Source of the DNA: Sphingomonadales bacterium UBA7473
GTDB taxonomy: Bacteria; Pseudomonadota; Alphaproteobacteria; Sphingomonadales; Sphingomonadaceae
Length of the DNA stretch: 10,898 bases
Assembly (NCBI GenBank): GCA_002478575.1
Contig: DLOX01000242.1
Span: 1 to 10,898 of the forward strand
Direction of reading: 5' to 3'
A program made the position numbers and the translations under genes. Positions within the stretch are counted from its first letter, which is position 1. Each line of letters starts with the position of its first letter. Under the pieces are notes generated by a model. The model was not told the origin of the DNA, did not search any database, and worked only from the letters and a program-made list of their open reading frames with translations. Below are positions 7,046 through 10,898 of this stretch, one piece after another.

Positions 7046-8421
7046 CCGACTTGCATCCCATGCTGCTTTAGCAGGTCGTAAAGCGTGGGGCGGCTGATCC
7101 CCAGAAGCTTGGCGGCGTTGGAGATATTGCCTTCTGTCCGCGCAATGGCACGGCGGATGGCAACGCGGTCTGCTTGTTCGCGGACTGCCTTCAGGTTGAT
7201 GATATCAATCTCATCATCCTCGGCTTGCGCGCTACCCGGCAGGTCAAGATCAGCGGCCGTCACCAGCTTGCCCTCAGCCATAATGACCGCTCGCTTCATG
7301 CGATTCTCCAGCTCACGCACATTGCCTGGCCAGCTCCACCGATCAATGGCGGATAGAGCATCAGGTGAAAGCCCCTTGATCGCTGGGTTCATAGTAGGCG
7401 CAAAGCGACCAATGAAATGCTTGGCAAGCAAAGCCGCGTCCCCCGGCCGCTCAGCCAGCGAAGGAATGTTCACAACGAGTTCGGCAAGGCGATAGTAAAG
7501 ATCTTCGCGAAAACGACCATCGGCGATCATTGTTTCGAGATGCTGATGGGTCGCGCAGACCACTCTTGTGTCGACGGCGATGGACGATCGGCCACCGATG
7601 CGTTCGATCACGCGTTCCTGCAAGAATCGGAGCAACTTCACTTGAAGCGGAAGCGGGATGTCACCAACCTCGTCAAGAAAGAGTGTGCCACCTTCGGCCA
7701 TTTCAATCTTGCCGGGCGTCGTTTTGATTGCGCCGGTAAAGGCCCCCTTTTCATGACCGAAGAGTTCAGACTCGAGCAAATTTTCCGGAATTGCGGCACA
7801 ATTGATTGCAATAAAAGCGCCCTTCGCACGGCGGCTCGAATCATGAACCGCCCGAGCAAGCAGCTCCTTGCCCGTACCACTTGCGCCCAGCAGCATCACT
7901 GACACATCGGCATTGGCTACGCGCTCCACTGTGCGCGTGACTTTGATCATTTCCGGAGCGGCCGTGATCAGGCCACCCAGGCTCCGCGCTTCGCCTGCAG
8001 GAAGCGCTGCAAGGCGCGCATTTTCCGCCTCCAGCGCCTGGACATGAAAAGCCCGTCGAACGATCAGGCCAAGCTCATCAATATCAACGGGCTTTTGGTA
8101 AAAATCGAAAGCCCCAGCGGCGATGGCACGCATCGCACTTTCCCGAGCGCCATGACCAGAGGCAACGATGATCTTCGTATCGGGCTTCAGCGCCGCAATC
8201 GCTTCCAGCGTCGCAAAACCTTCTGTCACGCCATCCGGATCAGGCGGCAAACCAAGATCAAGGGTAACGACTGACGGCTCATGCAGGCGCAGCAACTCAA
8301 TCGCTTGGGTACGATCCGTTGCAGCGATGACCTCATAATCCTCGTAAGCCCAGCGCAATTGGCGCTGCAGCCCTTCATCATCTTCAACGATCAACAATTT
8401 CGGTTTGCTATTCTGGCTCAT
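7042..8421 (-). CDS. prsR: PEP-CTERM response regulator, sigma-54 activator PrsR
   Basis: The 459-residue product is an NtrC-type regulator. The receiver domain (about 7-125) has acidic residues D14/D15, phospho-acceptor D55 in TLDLGLPP and conserved K110 in YQKP. It carries the longer LPPDPDGVTEGFATLEAI segment typical of the PEP-CTERM regulators. The AAA+ domain (about 150-385) shows Walker A GASGTGKE (179-186), the sigma-54 contact loop GAFTGA (226-231) and Walker B GGTLFLDE (244-251). The C-terminus holds a Fis-type helix-turn-helix, NISNAAKLLGISRPTLYDLL. By family knowledge it is phosphorylated by PrsK and drives RpoN-dependent promoters of exopolysaccharide and PEP-CTERM genes. All key residues are present. 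A good minus-strand GAGGGA (8431-8436) sits 9 bases before the ATG, and the start overlaps the prsK stop by 4 bp. No -24/-12 target promoter is convincingly seen in this window. Confidence 0.96.
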   Translation of the reverse strand: MSQNSKPKLLIVEDDEGLQRQLRWAYEDYEVIAATDRTQAIELLRLHEPSVVTLDLGLPPDPDGVTEGFATLEAIAALKPDTKIIVASGHGARESAMRAIAAGAFDFYQKPVDIDELGLIVRRAFHVQALEAENARLAALPAGEARSLGGLITAAPEMIKVTRTVERVANADVSVMLLGASGTGKELLARAVHDSSRRAKGAFIAINCAAIPENLLESELFGHEKGAFTGAIKTTPGKIEMAEGGTLFLDEVGDIPLPLQVKLLRFLQERVIERIGGRSSIAVDTRVVCATHQHLETMIADGRFREDLYYRLAELVVNIPSLAERPGDAALLAKHFIGRFAPTMNPAIKGLSPDALSAIDRWSWPGNVRELENRMKRAVIMAEGKLVTAADLDLPGSAQAEDDEIDIINLKAVREQADRVAIRRAIARTEGNISNAAKLLGISRPTLYDLLKQHGMQVG

Positions 8422-10532
8422 GCGGCGAGCTCCCTCGCTTCTATTACGCTACTTGAGTGTTCACTCGCGATTGGCAGGCTGATGGAAAAGGTCGTGCCCA
8501 TCCCTTCTTCGCTATGCACGTCGAGGGTTCCGCCCATCGAGAGGATTTCTGCCCGCGCCTCAAAGGTTCCGATGCCAAAGCCCCCTTCTTTGGTTGACGT
8601 AAAGGGTTTGAACAATTGATCGTGGATGAAGGATGCAGACATGCCAACGCCTCTGTCTATCACTTCAATTAACGCTTCGTTGCACCACTGTTGCAGGCGG
8701 ATCGTCACGGGTTCTAATGGAGCAGATGCCTCAATGGCATTTTGAACAAGATGAAGCAGTGCTTGTTCCAGCCGCGCCGGATCAGCAATGGCGCGAACAG
8801 AAAAGTCTCCTGTCGTCACAACAGGATGAGCGCTTTTTTTGGCGGCTACGACGCGCCGAGCAACATCGGCAATCAACATTGCTGAGGGCTCTTCTCTACG
8901 GCCCTTATTATGTTGGGAAAGCCGTGCAAGAAGCGCATTCATCCGCGCCGTGGAATTCTTCAGCGTCTCAATCATATCGGCGCGAAAGTCAGGATTGTCG
9001 GCATGCCGCTCTGCATTGCGGGTAAGCAAAGTCAGCTGACTCACGAGGTTCTTGATATCATGCATAATGAAAGCAAATCGGCGATTAAATTCATCAAAGC
9101 GCCTCGCTTCGGCCAACTCATCCTGTCCCCGCGCTTCCGCCAAATAGCTCGCGACTTGACGGCCAGCAGTCCGAAGCAGATCAAAATCTTCCCAATCCAA
9201 GGTGCGGCTGAGATAGGGGCGAGTTAGCACAATCACCCCAGCCAAACGACCGAAGTGAAGGAGGGGCACAAGGCTCCAAATCTGATCCTCATTCAGAATC
9301 CACTCGGGGATGAGGTCAAGCTCATCCTCATGATCGACATTGATGTTGGATTGGCGAAGCTTGTCGCAGTCAATCACGCGACCCGAAAGTTCTAGATGCG
9401 TCGTCAATGTTGAAGCGCCAGCCATCGGTGGTGGTGACGCGAGCGGCCAGTTCCACTCAGCCTTCGGCAGCAAAGCCCCGTGTTGGTTGGGAACAAGCAA
9501 AACACCCGATGGGCTTTCGACGATATCAGCAATGGCTTGCACAACCCGAACATTCAGCGCCTGCGCATCGTCGCCCGGCTGGCCCAATATATCCGTGAAA
9601 CGCAACCATTCGGACCGATAGTCATAGCGATGTTGAAAGAAATGCTTCGCCACTTTGACGCGGAACCAAGCCCGAAAACGAGGAGAGGGAGCAAGCACCA
9701 AGGCGATCATCGTCGCGGCGAACACAAATCCAATCTGAACGATCCGCGCTTGTTCACCGCCGATGAACTCAAGTGCCGCAGAAATGAGCACCATCCCAAC
9801 CAAATAGCCCCCAATCGTGAACAGGCTGACCGATTGAAAGGTGGCTGAGCGCGAAAGGCTGAAGCTGAAGTTCCGGTTCTGCATGATGGAGAATGCAAAA
9901 AGGGGAGCGCTTAGCGCCAGTGCCAGCCCTTGCAAAGCAAACAGCTCCGTTGGCCAACTGCGCGATAAGTAAGCGATGGTGTAAAGATTGAGATCATAGA
10001 TCCAGATTGCGGCAATGCCGATCAGCGGCAAGCGCATCGTATCCCGCGCGTCCGCTGATCCTGCGCTATAGAGATTGTGGACCAATACCAGAGCGCCCAC
10101 AATCGAGAGAATATGGAGCAACGCATTGACCAGAACGAAGGGCAAGAGGAAGCCTTCGTTGGTCTGCATGGGCACAGCCAACATTGGTGCCATTGCAAGA
10201 AGCATGAACAAGGTCGCCACGACCAAATAAAGAAAGCCAACGGTTACTGACCGTTCAGACCGCCCCCCCGTTCTCCACAGGAGGTAGAGAAAACCGAGCC
10301 ATCCCAAATGGCGCACTTGGGCAAGCGTAACGTCTCCAGACGTCAACGCAGTTGCGCCTCGATCCGGCGGCAACATGGCCGCGATCAGAGCCGTCGCCGC
10401 CGTTATGACGAAAGCAGCAAAAAGAGCTTTGTTCCCGGGCGAAGATATATCCCTCCGGGCCTGCCACAACGCTAAGGCCGCGAACAATGCAGCCGCAAGT
10501 GCATTACTCCATTGCGCAAGCAAATGGATCAT
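8418..10532 (-). CDS. prsK: PEP-CTERM system membrane histidine kinase PrsK
   Basis: The 704-residue sensor kinase partners PrsR. The N-terminal 280 or so residues form a polytopic membrane sensor with about eight to nine hydrophobic segments, for instance near 8-24, 36-54, 97-120, 128-152 and 235-282. A GAF-like region follows (about 310-465). The kinase core begins with the H-box FAFIMHDIKN (H491 is the expected phospho-acceptor), then the N-box LLHLVQNAIEAS (N598), the G1 box IDRGVGM (626 on) and the G2 box GGFGIGTFEA (650 on). The HDIKN form of the H-box and the sensor layout are typical of PrsK. The start is taken at the ATG at 10532 because it forms an ATGA overlap with the upstream stop, like the other two junctions, and has GGATGG 6 bases before it. 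A TTG at 10550 would extend the protein by six residues inside the upstream gene. The stimulus is unknown. Confidence 0.95.
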   Translation of the reverse strand: MIHLLAQWSNALAAALFAALALWQARRDISSPGNKALFAAFVITAATALIAAMLPPDRGATALTSGDVTLAQVRHLGWLGFLYLLWRTGGRSERSVTVGFLYLVVATLFMLLAMAPMLAVPMQTNEGFLLPFVLVNALLHILSIVGALVLVHNLYSAGSADARDTMRLPLIGIAAIWIYDLNLYTIAYLSRSWPTELFALQGLALALSAPLFAFSIMQNRNFSFSLSRSATFQSVSLFTIGGYLVGMVLISAALEFIGGEQARIVQIGFVFAATMIALVLAPSPRFRAWFRVKVAKHFFQHRYDYRSEWLRFTDILGQPGDDAQALNVRVVQAIADIVESPSGVLLVPNQHGALLPKAEWNWPLASPPPMAGASTLTTHLELSGRVIDCDKLRQSNINVDHEDELDLIPEWILNEDQIWSLVPLLHFGRLAGVIVLTRPYLSRTLDWEDFDLLRTAGRQVASYLAEARGQDELAEARRFDEFNRRFAFIMHDIKNLVSQLTLLTRNAERHADNPDFRADMIETLKNSTARMNALLARLSQHNKGRREEPSAMLIADVARRVVAAKKSAHPVVTTGDFSVRAIADPARLEQALLHLVQNAIEASAPLEPVTIRLQQWCNEALIEVIDRGVGMSASFIHDQLFKPFTSTKEGGFGIGTFEARAEILSMGGTLDVHSEEGMGTTFSISLPIASEHSSSVIEARELAA
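10529..10532 (-). promoter_or_regulatory. ATGA stop/start overlap, sugar transferase to prsK
   Basis: The minus strand reads ATGA: the prsK ATG (10532-10530) overlaps the sugar transferase TGA (10531-10529). The same four-base arrangement occurs at 8421-8418 (prsK to prsR) and at 7045-7042 (prsR to prsT-like gene). This supports translational coupling of the four genes and fixes the prsK start. Confidence 0.85.
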
Positions 10533-10898
10533 CGCGCACCATCCGGCCAAAGCACAACGCGGAGCGTTTGCAACAGGATCAAAACGTCAAGGAAGGGCGT
10601 ATAGTTTTTGGCATAATAAAGATCATATTCGAGCTTGTGCCGGCTATCCTCAAGGCTAGCGCCATAGGGATAGTTGATCTGCGCCCAGCCCGTAATCCCA
10701 GGCTTCACCATGTGGCGCTCGGCAAAATATTTGAGTTTCTTTTCAAGGTCAGCAACAAATTCCGGCCGCTCAGGACGCGGCCCCACGAAGCTCATGTCAC
10801 CGCGCAATACATTCCAAGCCTGGGGCAGCTCATCGATACGGGTCGTGCGAATGATACGGCCAATGCGCGTGACACGCGGATCATTCTCCTGAGCCCAC
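10529..10898 (-). CDS. EpsB-like undecaprenyl-phosphate sugar transferase (C-terminal part)
   Basis: Only the last 122 codons are inside the window; the gene continues past the right edge, and the readable frame starts at 10897. The visible part is the end of a bacterial sugar transferase domain (polyprenol-phosphate hexose-1-phosphate transferase family, as in WcaJ and EpsB): WAQENDPRVTRIGRIIR, then TTRIDELPQAWNVLRGDMS, then FVGPRPERPEF and VKPGITGWAQINYPYG. Such enzymes add the first sugar phosphate to undecaprenyl phosphate at the inner membrane and so start exopolysaccharide synthesis. The DELPQ, GDMSFVGPRPE and KPGITGWAQ blocks are conserved and intact. Adjacency to prsK points to the PEP-CTERM/exosortase EpsB type, but the N-terminal membrane region needed to confirm this is not visible. 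The stop overlaps the prsK start by 4 bp, making this the first visible gene of the operon. Confidence 0.88.
   Translation of the reverse strand, partial: WAQENDPRVTRIGRIIRTTRIDELPQAWNVLRGDMSFVGPRPERPEFVADLEKKLKYFAERHMVKPGITGWAQINYPYGASLEDSRHKLEYDLYYAKNYTPFLDVLILLQTLRVVLWPDGAR

Noticed and set aside
7417..7902. 161-codon plus-strand frame opposite prsR
   Set aside because: It covers the conserved AAA+ core of prsR on the other strand and its translation shows no recognisable domain.
10178..10192. Minus-strand TGGCAC-N5-TTGG, resembling a sigma-54 promoter
   Set aside because: The essential -12 GC is missing (GG instead), and it lies deep inside the prsK coding region.
10533..10550. TTG start six codons upstream of prsK, lying inside the sugar transferase gene
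   Set aside because: The ATG at 10532 forms the same ATGA overlap as the two other junctions and has a better placed purine-rich site; the TTG adds only six residues.

Overview
The window reads as a chromosomal segment of an alphaproteobacterium, most likely a sphingomonad (Sphingomonadales). This rests on protein style, moderately high GC, the PEP-CTERM/exosortase regulatory genes and a CTGAGCTT(G/C)..CGAAG-type intergenic repeat of a kind I recall from sphingomonad genomes. The genus cannot be fixed from the sequence. Nothing suggests a plasmid, phage or insertion sequence; I see no tRNA, rRNA or CRISPR array, and coding density is very high.

Left part (1-4884). The mismatch-repair ATPase gene mutS is cut at its 5' end by the window edge and runs to 2409. 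One base later, and convergent to it, ends a small gene for a putative outer-membrane lipoprotein (2411-2929, minus). A 64-bp divergent spacer separates that gene from a cytoplasmic GH84 family beta-N-acetylglucosaminidase, a homologue of protein O-GlcNAcase (2994-4079, plus). The glycosidase gene overlaps tail to tail by 29 bp with a DUF815 AAA+ ATPase gene (4051-4884, minus).

Spacer (4885-5014). This is the largest gap in the window. It holds a 27-bp near-perfect inverted repeat with a 31-nt loop, between the end of the prs operon and the DUF815 gene.

Right part (5015-10898, all minus). Transcription runs from the right edge leftwards: the end of an EpsB-like undecaprenyl-phosphate sugar transferase, then the membrane histidine kinase prsK, the sigma-54-dependent response regulator prsR, and a periplasmic TPR protein resembling PrsT. 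All three junctions are 4-bp ATGA stop/start overlaps, so the four genes form one translationally coupled operon. By family knowledge PrsK and PrsR form a two-component pair that works with RpoN to control exopolysaccharide and PEP-CTERM protein genes. The sugar transferase starts polysaccharide assembly on the lipid carrier. PrsT is an envelope scaffold of unknown exact role. The exosortase, the other polysaccharide genes and the operon promoter are not in this window and probably lie beyond the right edge.

I found no clearly new system. The items most worth a second look are the signal-less GH84 enzyme, the PrsT-like protein without a lipobox cysteine, the unknown lipoprotein and the long inverted repeat.
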